Shown one piece after another: positions 26,801 through 35,908 of a stretch of 64,000 nt of DNA. Source of the DNA: Dictyoglomus sp. NZ13-RE01 (GTDB lineage: Bacteria; Dictyoglomota; Dictyoglomia; Dictyoglomales; Dictyoglomaceae); assembly GCA_002878375.1 (NCBI GenBank), contig NIRF01000009.1, positions 1-64,000 on the forward strand, read 5' to 3'. Both the position numbers and the translations under genes were made by a program. The notes beneath the pieces were generated by a model that was not told the DNA's origin, did no database searches, and saw only the letters and a program-made list of their open reading frames with translations. Each line of letters opens with the position of its first letter. Positions within the stretch are counted from its first letter, which is position 1.

Positions 26801-27625
26801 GTGCTTAGAAAGAGATTAAAATCACTAATATTCATTTTAGCCTTAATTATCCTTATTATTGAGCTTTTACCTGCCATATTACTTTTTCTGACAAGTATAA
26901 AGACAAACATGGCTATATGGACTTCTCCCACCCCTTTTCATCCTTTCACTCCTACCATTGAGCAGTATATAGGAGTATTTAAAGAAACTACATTTGTTAA
27001 AAACATACTCAATAGTACTTATATAGCTGTTTGGACTACCCTTCTTTCAGTATTAGGAGGGGCTTTGGCTTCTTATGCCCTTGCCAGATTCCCCATAAAA
27101 AGAAAAAAAGAAATAGCTATGGGAATAATATTCAGTAGAATGATTCCTCAAATTGCTCTTGCAGTACCTATATACTCAATGATGAGAACCTTGGGTCTTT
27201 TAGATACCTATACCGGTCTCATCTTAGCCCATACAACTTTTAGTCTTCCCTATGTAGTATGGCTTCTTCTTCCTTTCTTCCAACAAATACCTGTAGAGTA
27301 TGAAGAAGCAGCATTAATTGATGGTTGTAATAAGCTTCAGGTTTTTAGCAAGATATTTCTTCCTTTGGCATCCTCAGGAATTATTGTTGCTATGACCTTT
27401 TGCTTCTTAGGTTCCTGGAATGATTTTATATACACATTAGTGCTAAGTAATGTTAAAACTACAACAGCTCCTATGTTAGTAACAACATTTGTAGGTATGT
27501 ATGCACCTGAGGTTGGAAAGATGAGTGCTGCAGGGATATTAATTATTCTTCCTGTATTCTTAATCGCCCTATTTCTACAAAAATACATAATTATGGGGCT
27601 TTCGGGAGGAGGAATAAAGGGATAA
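26801..27625 (+). CDS. Sugar ABC transporter permease, MalG type
   Basis: A 274-residue permease starting at GTG 26801 after AAGAGGTGAT. The EAA loop is EEAALIDGCNKLQVFSKIFLP (about 167-187) and the C-terminus GLSGGGIKG is typical of MalG-type subunits. It forms the channel with the preceding permease; the ATPase must come from elsewhere. Two bases separate it from the GH31 gene. Confidence 0.92.
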   Translation: MLRKRLKSLIFILALIILIIELLPAILLFLTSIKTNMAIWTSPTPFHPFTPTIEQYIGVFKETTFVKNILNSTYIAVWTTLLSVLGGALASYALARFPIKRKKEIAMGIIFSRMIPQIALAVPIYSMMRTLGLLDTYTGLILAHTTFSLPYVVWLLLPFFQQIPVEYEEAALIDGCNKLQVFSKIFLPLASSGIIVAMTFCFLGSWNDFIYTLVLSNVKTTTAPMLVTTFVGMYAPEVGKMSAAGILIILPVFLIALFLQKYIIMGLSGGGIKG

Positions 27626-27627
27626 TT

Positions 27628-29901
27628 ATGGATAAAATAATTAAATTGATAGAATATAGTATAAGGGATAACATTTTTCATGGTATTTTAAATACTGAAA
27701 AAGGAAAGTTTTTAAACCTATATATCTCTCTATACAATAAAGAATTTTGGAGAATACAATTATCGGAGGAAAGTCCTAAAAATAATCCTGTTCATCTTTT
27801 TCCTTCCTCTTTTAATGTAAGGGAGGAAGGAGAATTTGTTTTGATGGAAGGGGAAGAAATTGATTTATATATATTAAAAAGCCCCTTCTTCTTTTTCTTT
27901 AAAAAAGGAGAAGAAGTTATATTATCCTTGGATAATCACAGAAATGTGGGGCTTTTACATTTAACTCCCCCATTAGCAAAAAATGAAATTGGCTTTTGTG
28001 GGACATTCTCATTAGATTCTGAGGATAGAATTTTTGGTTTAGGTGAGTTTTTTACCCCATGTGAAAGACATTCCCAAGAATTGGAAGTTTGGGTAAATGA
28101 TGCCTATGGAACTTTTACACAAAGAGCTTACAAGCCTCTTCCTTTCTCGTGGAGTACAAAAGGATATGGAATATTATTTAATACTAATTATAAGACTAAG
28201 CATTATATAGCGCATCCTGATAAAAATCTTTCAGGCTACTATTTTGAGGATTATTCTTCTATATTAGATATATTCTTATTCTTTGGTAAAGAACCTAAGG
28301 AGATAATTAAAAAGTACCATATCTTAACAGGAAAGCCTGAAATACCGCCTTTTTGGAGTTTTGGTTTGTGGATGTCAAGATGCTACTATTGGGACGAAAA
28401 AACTGTTTTAGAGGTAGCAGAAACTTTAAGGGAGAAGAATATTCCCTGTGATGTAATAAATTTAGATGGAAGAGCTTGGCTTAGGCATGGATACCAAACA
28501 GATTTCCAATGGGATTTGGAAAGATATCCCGATCCAAAAAGACTAATATCAAGGCTTAAAGAGCTGGGATTTAGGGTTTGTTTATGGGAAAATCCCTATA
28601 TTTCTGAAAAATCCCCTCTATTTTATGAGGCTGAAAAGAACGGTTTCCTACTTAAAGATTTAAATGGTCAGACGAAAAAAATAAAGTGGGTTCCTGAAGA
28701 GTTTCAAGGATTGCATAATCCACCATCCGCAGGAATTGTGGATCTTACAAATCCAAAAGCAAGAGAATGGTACAAGGATCTTCATAGACCCTTATTAAGA
28801 ATGGGAATAGATACTTTTAAGACAGATTTTGGAGAGGAAATTCCAGAAGATGTCATAGCTTATAATGGAATGAAAGGTGATGAACTGCATAATTATTATG
28901 CCTTTATTTATAACCAGGTAGTATATGAGGTTGTAAAGGAGGAAAAGAAGGAAGGATTAGTTTGGGGAAGATCAGGCTATATTGGCTCCCAGACAATTCC
29001 TGTGCAGTGGGCAGGAGATACTGAAAGCTCTTATGAGGGAATGTTTACAAGTTTAAGAGGAGGATTAAGCTATGGGCTTTCTGGTGGTAACTTGCTATGG
29101 GCTCATGATTTAGGGGGATTTTATGGTGCAAAGCCAGACAGCCAGCTTTATATAAGATGGTCTGAATTTGCCTTACTAAATCCATTAGTTAGAGCCCACG
29201 GAACAACTCCAAGAGAGCCCTGGGAGTATGGAAAAGAAGCAGAAAGAATATTCAAAAAGTTTACATTTTTAAGATACTCTCTTCTCCCATATATATATTC
29301 TTCTGCTGTTGAAGGAAAAGAAACATCCCTACCTGTTATGAGACATCTAATACTGGAATTTCCAAAGGATCCTATATCCGCCTATATAGAGGATGAATAC
29401 CTTTTAGGAGATGATATACTCATTGCTCCCATTTTTACAAATAAAAATGAAAGAAAAATTTACCTACCAAGATGTAGGTGGTATGATTTTTGGGATAAGG
29501 ATTATTATGATGGTGAAAAGGTTTTAGAGAAGAAGGTTCCCTTAAGCAGAATACCTATTTTTATTAAGGAAGGAGCAATTATTCCAAGATTTATAAAAAT
29601 TGGGAGAAATACAGAAGAGCTTGAAGAAAAGTATTTGGTGGAGATTTGGTTTCCAAACGAGAAAAAGGAGAAAACTTTCTATACTAAAAATAACACTTTC
29701 AAGATAAAGTATGAGATGTTCCCAGACTACATGGAGTTTGATATAGAAAGTCAATTAAAAACAGATTTCATAGTACATATATTAGGTTTTAAAAACATAA
29801 GAGAAATAGACCCTGGCATAGACTATAATTATACTCCAAATGGAATTCTCTTTACTATAAAAGAATTGCAAAAGATAAATATAAAGTTATACAAGGAATA
29901 G
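27628..29901 (+). CDS. Family GH31 alpha-glycosidase (YicI-like architecture)
   Basis: A 757-residue retaining alpha-glycosidase. The nucleophile is D400 in FKTDFGEE and the acid/base is D464 in WAGDTESS; both are intact. Overall order and length match alpha-xylosidase YicI. At the start of the active-site loop the protein reads NLDGRAWLRHG (278-288), whereas YicI as I remember it has FDCFWM, so R282 replaces a residue close to the sugar's C5/C6. That change could suit an anionic sugar such as a sulfonate or uronic acid. The RxxW signature of known YihQ-type sulfoquinovosidases is not present. No signal peptide, so it acts on imported glycosides. Confidence 0.88.
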   Translation: MDKIIKLIEYSIRDNIFHGILNTEKGKFLNLYISLYNKEFWRIQLSEESPKNNPVHLFPSSFNVREEGEFVLMEGEEIDLYILKSPFFFFFKKGEEVILSLDNHRNVGLLHLTPPLAKNEIGFCGTFSLDSEDRIFGLGEFFTPCERHSQELEVWVNDAYGTFTQRAYKPLPFSWSTKGYGILFNTNYKTKHYIAHPDKNLSGYYFEDYSSILDIFLFFGKEPKEIIKKYHILTGKPEIPPFWSFGLWMSRCYYWDEKTVLEVAETLREKNIPCDVINLDGRAWLRHGYQTDFQWDLERYPDPKRLISRLKELGFRVCLWENPYISEKSPLFYEAEKNGFLLKDLNGQTKKIKWVPEEFQGLHNPPSAGIVDLTNPKAREWYKDLHRPLLRMGIDTFKTDFGEEIPEDVIAYNGMKGDELHNYYAFIYNQVVYEVVKEEKKEGLVWGRSGYIGSQTIPVQWAGDTESSYEGMFTSLRGGLSYGLSGGNLLWAHDLGGFYGAKPDSQLYIRWSEFALLNPLVRAHGTTPREPWEYGKEAERIFKKFTFLRYSLLPYIYSSAVEGKETSLPVMRHLILEFPKDPISAYIEDEYLLGDDILIAPIFTNKNERKIYLPRCRWYDFWDKDYYDGEKVLEKKVPLSRIPIFIKEGAIIPRFIKIGRNTEELEEKYLVEIWFPNEKKEKTFYTKNNTFKIKYEMFPDYMEFDIESQLKTDFIVHILGFKNIREIDPGIDYNYTPNGILFTIKELQKINIKLYKE

Positions 29902-29916
29902 GAGGAAAAGTTAGAA

Positions 29917-31236
29917 ATGCTAAATGTAGGTTTTATAGGGGTTACCCAGAAAACCTTTAAATATAGAAAAGAAGAAGTCTTTAATGAATCTATTAATGTT
30001 TTAAAATCTTTTGCGGATAAAGTGCCCTTTAATTTAATATATAATGATACTCTTATTGATGACCCAAACTTCTTAGCAGATCTAATGAGGGATTGGGAAA
30101 CAAAAATAGATCTACTCATAGTACAAACTACTACTTTTTCCTCTGGAAATATAGGAGAAATAATTGCTAAAAGTAATATACCTGTAATATATTGGGCATT
30201 ACCAGAGCCTGAAATTGCAAATAATTTGAAATGGAACTCTTTATGTGCCCTAAACTTTTTTGTAAGTTTGCTAAAAAGGTTTAATCCAAATAAGAAATTT
30301 AAATGGGTCTATTCACCTATCCATGATGCCTCTGATCTTTTAAGGGAGCTAAAGATATATAAGGTTGTAAAAAGCTTGAAAAACTTGAGAATTGGGCACC
30401 TTGTGGGTACGGCACCAGGATTCTTAAACTTAGATGTCTCCGAAGATCTAATTAAGGAAAAATTAGGTACAGAGATAGTTAAATTTCCTAACTTAGATCT
30501 TTTAATGGAAACCATTAAAAATTTAGATGAGGAAGAGGTAAAGAAAGAGAAAGCGAATTTAATAGGGAAGATTGATATGAAGATAGAAGAGAAATGGCTT
30601 GATGAAGGTATAAAAATATCCTTAGCTTTAAGAAAAATAGCAAAGGATTATAAATTGGAAGCTATTGCTTCCCGTTGCTGGCCAGACTTTAAAGAGAAGT
30701 TATCAATCTTCCCATGTTTTAGTTTTGCTGTCCTAAATGAAGAAATTCCTGTTTCTTGTGAGGGGGACATACTAAGCTCTTTAGCCATGTATATGCTCAA
30801 AGAACTATCACAAACACCTACCACAGTATTGGACTTGGTCTATTATGATGAGAAAGGTATAGTACTTTGGCATTGTGGAAATACTCCTTTATCTCTTACG
30901 AAGTCCAAGGTCTATTTAGATTACCAATTTAATCATCCTGGGATGGGAACTGTTATTGATAGTAGATTTAAAGAAGGAGAAGTAACTATATTTTCCTTTA
31001 ATCAGGACATGAAAAATGCTTTGGTATTCTCTGGAAAAATCTCATATCCATTTGATACAAAATTTCAAGGAAGTTTTGCGTATGTAACTGATCTAACTGT
31101 TAAGCCTAAAGAACTATTTGATATTATACTGAGAGAGGGTTTTCCACATCACTTGGTACTTTCCTATGGAAATTATGTTGATTTGATAAAGGAAGTTTTG
31201 TATTGGTTAGAAATACCAGTTATAATATTAAATTAG
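29917..31236 (+). CDS. L-fucose/L-arabinose isomerase-like ketol-isomerase
   Basis: A 439-residue protein of the fucose/arabinose isomerase superfamily. The C-terminal catalytic half is best marked: ASRCWPDFKEKL, PCFSFAVLNE and IPVSCEGDILSSLAMYML (about 285-302), where the E and D are probable metal ligands, followed by LWHCGNTP. These enzymes interconvert aldoses and ketoses with Mn2+. It ends the eight-gene operon. I recall that the sulfoquinovose isomerase of the Bacillus transaldolase-type pathway belongs to this superfamily, but could not check this. A 6-deoxyhexose is an alternative substrate. A terminator follows at once. Confidence 0.85.
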   Translation: MLNVGFIGVTQKTFKYRKEEVFNESINVLKSFADKVPFNLIYNDTLIDDPNFLADLMRDWETKIDLLIVQTTTFSSGNIGEIIAKSNIPVIYWALPEPEIANNLKWNSLCALNFFVSLLKRFNPNKKFKWVYSPIHDASDLLRELKIYKVVKSLKNLRIGHLVGTAPGFLNLDVSEDLIKEKLGTEIVKFPNLDLLMETIKNLDEEEVKKEKANLIGKIDMKIEEKWLDEGIKISLALRKIAKDYKLEAIASRCWPDFKEKLSIFPCFSFAVLNEEIPVSCEGDILSSLAMYMLKELSQTPTTVLDLVYYDEKGIVLWHCGNTPLSLTKSKVYLDYQFNHPGMGTVIDSRFKEGEVTIFSFNQDMKNALVFSGKISYPFDTKFQGSFAYVTDLTVKPKELFDIILREGFPHHLVLSYGNYVDLIKEVLYWLEIPVIILN

Positions 31237-31260
31237 ATTGGGGGCATTTTTGCCCCCAAT
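31237..31260. terminator. Bidirectional terminator between convergent operons
   Basis: ATTGGGGGCA and TGCCCCCAAT form a perfect 10-bp stem with a 4-base T loop, directly after the isomerase stop and just before the GH4 stop on the other strand. Confidence 0.85.
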
Positions 31261-31263
31261 CCC

Positions 31264-32622
31264 CTATTTATAATGCTTGTTTGCCTTTTCATTCCAAGGC
31301 TGAGAAAGGATGGTTTCTACCAAGTTCTTTCCCTGTTCAAAACTCTTTGTTCTTGGATCGTCCATAGTCATTAGTATCAAGCTTGTTCTATCACCTTCTA
31401 AGAAGGCTTGCAAAATCCTTTCCATTCTTAGCCATCTTGGGATCAATACATAAAGCATTAATCTTGAAGGGATCTTTTCTATTTTCTCCCTTTCTATTCC
31501 ATTCTTATCTACATATACTGGTATCTCCACTATTACATCATCAGGTATGCCTGGGATTGCAGAATTATTTGGCACATTTATTACTAATCTTCTCCTATGG
31601 TTATTCACTATAGAATCTACAAAAGGTATAATCGATTCCATACTCTCTTCTAATGGTATTTCAGAAGAAACAGGCACTTCTGGATTTTCTGCTATTCTTC
31701 TCATAGTATTTAATCTTAACTTTAAGCCGTATAAATACATGGTCCAACCAATCTCAGAATCAGGTCCTCCTGCTGGAAACCATTTCCTTTTCTCATTAAG
31801 GTCTGTATGGAACCACCAAGGAGATACACTTCTTGGAGTATCCCCAATAGGAAATAGCCCGTATAGTTTATACATCTCTACACTGGCTGGAGAAAGTTGG
31901 GTATATTCCCATGGAGATATCATGTAATCATAAGAATTCCAGAGCTCAGGTGCCTTCTTTTCTATCCACTCATCTATTAAAGGATATGCATTTTCCCCTT
32001 TGTATAGGAACTTTGTAAGAAAGATGCAGTGATTGAATCCTGCTACCTGCTCTTCCACCTCATTTTTATCCAGTCCTAAAGCACTTATCAAATGGAACAA
32101 TTCTAAATATCCATGACAAAATCCTACCACTTTCAGACCAGTAGTTCTCAAAACTAAGTTTGTCCCCTCAAAAACTGGATTAGATACTTGCAAAAACCAA
32201 GCATTAGGACTTATCTTCTCCACATCCTTTGCTAAATCCATTATGAAATTTAGCTGTTCATAAGCGGCGAAACCACCATAGTAATCACTTACCCTATCTC
32301 CAACTCCTCTGTAATATCCTAAACTCTCTGCAATCTCTCTTTCCTTCTCCATAAAATGATAACCACCAACTTTTACCGTATTTATTACAAAATCCGCCCC
32401 ATCAATAGCCTTTTTTCTATCTGTAGTCTTTTCCAATTTCAAATTAACTCCAGATTCCTTTTTGAATCTTTCTGCCAGGTTATAAACAAGGTTTAGCCTA
32501 TCCTCATCAATATCCATAAAGGTAACAGTGCTTCCTGCAAGATCTTTAAAAACATTAAGGTCCTGCAAAAGTCTCATGGAAAAAGCAACACTTCCCGCTC
32601 CAATAATAGCAATCTTAACCAT
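31264..32622 (-). CDS. Family GH4 glycosidase (NAD+ and Mn2+-dependent)
   Basis: A 452-residue GH4 enzyme starting at ATG 32622, a few bases after GAGGAGG. The N-terminal Rossmann fold binds NAD+ (KIAIIGAGSVAFS). The metal and redox residues are in VSNPVFEGTN, GFCHGYLELF (C-H-G) and GFNHCIFL. GH4 enzymes hydrolyse alpha- or beta-glycosides by oxidation-elimination at C3; alpha-glucosidase, alpha-galactosidase and alpha-glucuronidase members are hard to separate by eye. It probably processes an oligosaccharide taken up by the Opp-type importer at 35951-41758. Its first codons and upstream region lie in the 87-bp repeat. Confidence 0.9.
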   Translation of the reverse strand: MVKIAIIGAGSVAFSMRLLQDLNVFKDLAGSTVTFMDIDEDRLNLVYNLAERFKKESGVNLKLEKTTDRKKAIDGADFVINTVKVGGYHFMEKEREIAESLGYYRGVGDRVSDYYGGFAAYEQLNFIMDLAKDVEKISPNAWFLQVSNPVFEGTNLVLRTTGLKVVGFCHGYLELFHLISALGLDKNEVEEQVAGFNHCIFLTKFLYKGENAYPLIDEWIEKKAPELWNSYDYMISPWEYTQLSPASVEMYKLYGLFPIGDTPRSVSPWWFHTDLNEKRKWFPAGGPDSEIGWTMYLYGLKLRLNTMRRIAENPEVPVSSEIPLEESMESIIPFVDSIVNNHRRRLVINVPNNSAIPGIPDDVIVEIPVYVDKNGIEREKIEKIPSRLMLYVLIPRWLRMERILQAFLEGDRTSLILMTMDDPRTKSFEQGKNLVETILSQPWNEKANKHYK

Positions 32623-32684
32623 TCTGATACCTCCTCTCACTATTTATTATATTTATGACACATTACAACACGATCATCTACAAA
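32598..32684. repeat. 87-bp direct repeat, copy A (oppF tail plus GH4 start)
   Basis: This copy matches 35909-35995 with only four differences. Read leftward it contains the last codons of an OppF-like gene (ending FVDDRVVMCHKYNK, stop), a ribosome binding site and the first codons of the GH4 gene. Here the OppF part is a remnant and the GH4 part is functional. Confidence 0.95.
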
Positions 32685-32693
32685 AATAACTGA

Positions 32694-33545
32694 TCACTCT
32701 TTAACAGCACCTGAAGTCAATCCTTGAATTATAAGTCTTTGAAAAGCTAAAGCAATAAGAATTGGGGGAATTGATGCTACAATCCCAACTGTTGCCATAA
32801 GATTAAAGCTTACATAAAACCTTCCCATAAACTCAGATATAGTGACAGGCATAGTTTTGGAAGCTAAAGAGTCTGTAAGGACTAAAGCTAATAAAAACTC
32901 TCCCCAACAAGCAATAAATGTGAAAATCCCGGTAGTAAAAAGTGCTGGTCCTGATAGTGGAATAACAATTCTAAATAGTACTGTAGGGGGACTACAGCCA
33001 TCTACTAAAGCAGAATCTTCTATTTCTTTAGGAAGGGTATCAAAATATCCCTTTAAAATCCATATAGCCATTGGAAGATTAAGGGCTAGATATATTAAAC
33101 CAAGATAAAATTTAGTATCAAGAATTTTCAAGTAAGAGCCAATGACATAAAGTGATGTAACTAAAATTACAGGAGGAATCATTTGAATAAATAGGAGAAG
33201 AAAGACTACTATATTACTTGATAGAATCTTTAGTCTTGAAATAGCGTAGGCAGCTAAAGAACCCAGAAATACAGAAATTATAGATACAACAGTGCTTATT
33301 ATAAAACTATTCATTAGACCTACCCTAAAGGCATTAGTAGTTCCTGCTTTCTTAAAAAATACATTCCAATAGTTTTCAAAGGTAGGATGTGAAGGGAACC
33401 AACTGGCAGGAACTTTCGTTAATTCTGTTTCTTCAGAAATACTAGTTATAAAAGTCCAGAATATAGGGAGAAGAGTCCATATTAGGGCAAGAATAATTAA
33501 AATAATATCAATAAAATAAAATATCCTTTTCTTTAAATTACTCAT
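32694..33545 (-). CDS. Sugar ABC transporter permease, MalG type
   Basis: A 283-residue permease with six membrane spans, EAA loop EDSALVDGCSPPTVLFRIVIP (about 170-190) and C-terminal IQGLTSGAVKE. It ends ten bases before the OppF remnant in the 87-bp repeat. With the permease at 33555 and the binding protein at 34484 it makes up a complete importer except for the ATPase. The whole set lies between the repeat copies and was probably inserted as a unit. Confidence 0.92.
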   Translation of the reverse strand: MSNLKKRIFYFIDIILIILALIWTLLPIFWTFITSISEETELTKVPASWFPSHPTFENYWNVFFKKAGTTNAFRVGLMNSFIISTVVSIISVFLGSLAAYAISRLKILSSNIVVFLLLFIQMIPPVILVTSLYVIGSYLKILDTKFYLGLIYLALNLPMAIWILKGYFDTLPKEIEDSALVDGCSPPTVLFRIVIPLSGPALFTTGIFTFIACWGEFLLALVLTDSLASKTMPVTISEFMGRFYVSFNLMATVGIVASIPPILIALAFQRLIIQGLTSGAVKE

Positions 33546-33554
33546 AAGAACCCC

Positions 33555-34430
33555 CTAATAATTAATTTCACTCTTAAATAATTTAGTATAGATATAAACT
33601 AATACAAGTATAATAATTAAGAGAATAAAAGACATAGAGGCACCCTTACCAAATTGTAGAGAGTCAAAAACTGTAGAATACATTAAATGAGCTACAACTT
33701 GAGTTGTAGTTCCTGGACCTCCTCCAGTAAGAGCATAAACAATATCAAAAATTTTAAATGTTGCTATTGTTTTATATACAATAAGCATAAGATTTATAGG
33801 CATTAATAAAGGAAGAGTTATCTTGGAAAATATTTGCCAACTATTTGCTCCGTCAATCTCCGCAGCTTCATACAACTCATTAGGAATTGTTTGAAGGGCT
33901 GCTAAATATAAAATAATAGCAAAAGGGGTTCCTTCCCAAAGATTAACAATAATCAACATATGTATGGCAAGTTTTGGTTCTGAAAGCCAAGGAATATAAT
34001 GATTAATAATCCCTAATTGGTAAAGAAGGCTATTTAGAAATCCATAGTCTGAGTTATAGATCCATTTCCACATTAAAGCCTTAACAATAGTAGGAAGAAC
34101 ATAAGGAAAAAGTACTAAAGTCCTTGCAATTCCCCTAAATCTGAAATTTTTGTTAAGAAGAATTGCAATTCCTAAACCTAAAGACATTCCTACAAAAATA
34201 TCATAAAAAACAAAATATGCTGTTCTTAAAAAGGACATCCACCATTCAGAACTTCTTAAAACATCAATATAGTTATTTAATCCTACAAATTTAAGCTTTA
34301 AACCACCTAATCCTACTGATGTCTGGTAAAAAGAAAGAAACAAAGAATAAATTAGAGGATAAAAGAGAACTAATGTGATTACTAAAAAAGAAGGAAAGAT
34401 TAAAATATATCCAAATTTTTTTTGAAGCAC
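33555..34430 (-). CDS. Sugar ABC transporter permease, MalF type
   Basis: A 291-residue permease with six membrane spans and EAA loop YEAAEIDGANSWQIFSKITLP (about 188-208), followed by the usual TGGGPGTTTQV. A strong ribosome binding site (AGGAGGTAAAAG) precedes the ATG. Nine bases separate it from the partner permease. It belongs to the inserted three-gene importer. Confidence 0.92.
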   Translation of the reverse strand: MLQKKFGYILIFPSFLVITLVLFYPLIYSLFLSFYQTSVGLGGLKLKFVGLNNYIDVLRSSEWWMSFLRTAYFVFYDIFVGMSLGLGIAILLNKNFRFRGIARTLVLFPYVLPTIVKALMWKWIYNSDYGFLNSLLYQLGIINHYIPWLSEPKLAIHMLIIVNLWEGTPFAIILYLAALQTIPNELYEAAEIDGANSWQIFSKITLPLLMPINLMLIVYKTIATFKIFDIVYALTGGGPGTTTQVVAHLMYSTVFDSLQFGKGASMSFILLIIILVLVYIYTKLFKSEINY

Positions 34431-34450
34431 TTTTACCTCCTCCTAAGAAA

Positions 34451-34479
34451 AAAGGGGGGAGGAGAATCCTCCCCCCTTT
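34451..34479 (-). terminator. Perfect 13-bp stem-loop between binding-protein and permease genes
   Basis: AAAGGGGGGAGGA and TCCTCCCCCCTTT are perfect inverted repeats around a 3-base loop. It lies just after the binding-protein stop and is the most stable of four such hairpins in this window; likely mRNA 3'-end protection with partial read-through. Confidence 0.85.
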
Positions 34480-34483
34480 AATT

Positions 34484-35755
34484 TTACTTACCTAACTTGC
34501 TTTTTTCGTATTCTTCTTTTATCTCTAAAGCTTTCTTTTGGGCATCCTCCAAGGCTTGATCTACGCTCTTAATACCAGACAAAGCAGAGTTTAACTCTTT
34601 TGCAAACATTGTAGAGAAATCATGGTACCATGGAACTCTTGGTCTATTTACAACATATTTCCCTTGTTCTAATAGATCCTCAATTCCTGGGACTGCTTTT
34701 ATTACATCCTTATCGTTGAATACAGATGCCCATCCAGGAACTACTCCTTGTTCTATAGCTGCCTTTTTAGCTCCCTCTCTATCCGCCATAAAGAATATAA
34801 ATTTTATTGCCTCTTCTTTATGTTTTGAGCCTGCTGATACTGCCCATCCCATAGGTCCAGAGACAGTATATGGATGTTTTCCATCTATAGATGGCATTAG
34901 AGCTATTTTCCATTGCCCTACAGTTTTAGATTGACTTGGATCGTTAAGCATAACTAAAGGAAGTCCCCATCTCATTCCAAAAGCTACATCTCCTGCTGCC
35001 ATTGCTTTATCTACGTCGTTTTCTGTCCAAGAAATAGATGCAGGATTCACAATCTTGTACTTATGTATCATATCATACATAAATTGCAATGCTTGTTTTG
35101 CTAAAGGAGAATTTAGTTTAGGATTATTATCTTTATCAAAAAGTTCTGCGCCAAATGTAGCAGCAATTGCTACATAATCACAAATCAAACATTCTTTTGG
35201 AGCCCAACTCCACGCAGAAGCATATTTTACAATTCCTTTATTCTGAAGAGTTTGAGACATTTTCACAAATTCATCCCAAGTCTTAGGTGGATTTGTAAAT
35301 CCTGCCTTTTTGAGAAGATTAGCATTATAGAGGAAAGATTTCCATTCTGATGCCCAAGGAAGTCCATACCATTTACCTTTGTACATCATTCCATCAGCTG
35401 CAAAGGGTAACAAATCCTTTTTCATTTCAGGTGTTATATATTCATCTATTGCTAAAACCCATCCAGCTTCAGCATATTGTGGAACTTCTACACAATCGAT
35501 TACAAAGACATCATATGCAGAACCGCCAGCGAGGAATGATGCCATGAGTTTAATGTTCTGATCTCTTCCATATGGAACCACTGTGGTTGTTACTTTTATT
35601 CCGGTTTTATCTTGAAATTCTTTGTATCTTTTAATTAGCCACTCTAATCCACCAGGTCCATTTATTGTGTGTAATTCTACCTCTTCAGCAATTGTAAAGA
35701 CAAAAGCTAAAAGGAGAAAAATAAGAAAAACTTTAAGAAACTTTTTAAAGAACAT
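34484..35755 (-). CDS. Extracellular sugar-binding protein of the inserted ABC importer
   Basis: A 423-residue family 1 binding protein. Residues 1-23 (MFFKKFLKVFLIFLLLAFVF onward) are a signal peptide. LASFLAGGSAYDVFVIDCVEVPQYA and SGPMGWAVSAGSKHKEEA are typical of the CUT1 family. It is the first gene of a cassette that carries its own promoter and possible operator upstream (35850-35897). The substrate is unknown; its position before the GH4 gene suggests a di- or oligosaccharide. Confidence 0.9.
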   Translation of the reverse strand: MFFKKFLKVFLIFLLLAFVFTIAEEVELHTINGPGGLEWLIKRYKEFQDKTGIKVTTTVVPYGRDQNIKLMASFLAGGSAYDVFVIDCVEVPQYAEAGWVLAIDEYITPEMKKDLLPFAADGMMYKGKWYGLPWASEWKSFLYNANLLKKAGFTNPPKTWDEFVKMSQTLQNKGIVKYASAWSWAPKECLICDYVAIAATFGAELFDKDNNPKLNSPLAKQALQFMYDMIHKYKIVNPASISWTENDVDKAMAAGDVAFGMRWGLPLVMLNDPSQSKTVGQWKIALMPSIDGKHPYTVSGPMGWAVSAGSKHKEEAIKFIFFMADREGAKKAAIEQGVVPGWASVFNDKDVIKAVPGIEDLLEQGKYVVNRPRVPWYHDFSTMFAKELNSALSGIKSVDQALEDAQKKALEIKEEYEKSKLGK

Positions 35756-35849
35756 ATTTTCTCTCCCCCTTTTTAGGATTTTATGAATCCCCTAATTTTC
35801 AAAAATTAAGATTTAAAATTTCTCACCTCCTATTTGTTAATTTTCTTAA

Positions 35850-35897
35850 CTATAAGTTTATGATATTAAAAATCTTTTGTCAAGGATAAACTTATAG
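35850..35897 (-). promoter_or_regulatory. Promoter of the inserted importer, bracketed by an 11-bp inverted repeat
   Basis: Leftward TTGACA (35883-35878), 17 bases, TAAACT (35860-35855). CTATAAGTTTA (35850-35860) and its exact inverse TAAACTTATAG (35887-35897) flank it: one arm covers the -10, the other sits just upstream of the -35. This looks like a repressor operator with two half-sites. Confidence 0.7.
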
Positions 35898-35908
35898 AAA
35901 AGTTGTTA

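Noticed and set aside
28462-28510. Classic YihQ-type sulfoquinovosidase signature in the GH31 enzyme.
   Set aside because: The arginine and tryptophan of the known RxxW sulfonate site are not at the expected spacing; aspartate sits where the arginine should be. Only an alternative arginine (R282) is present.
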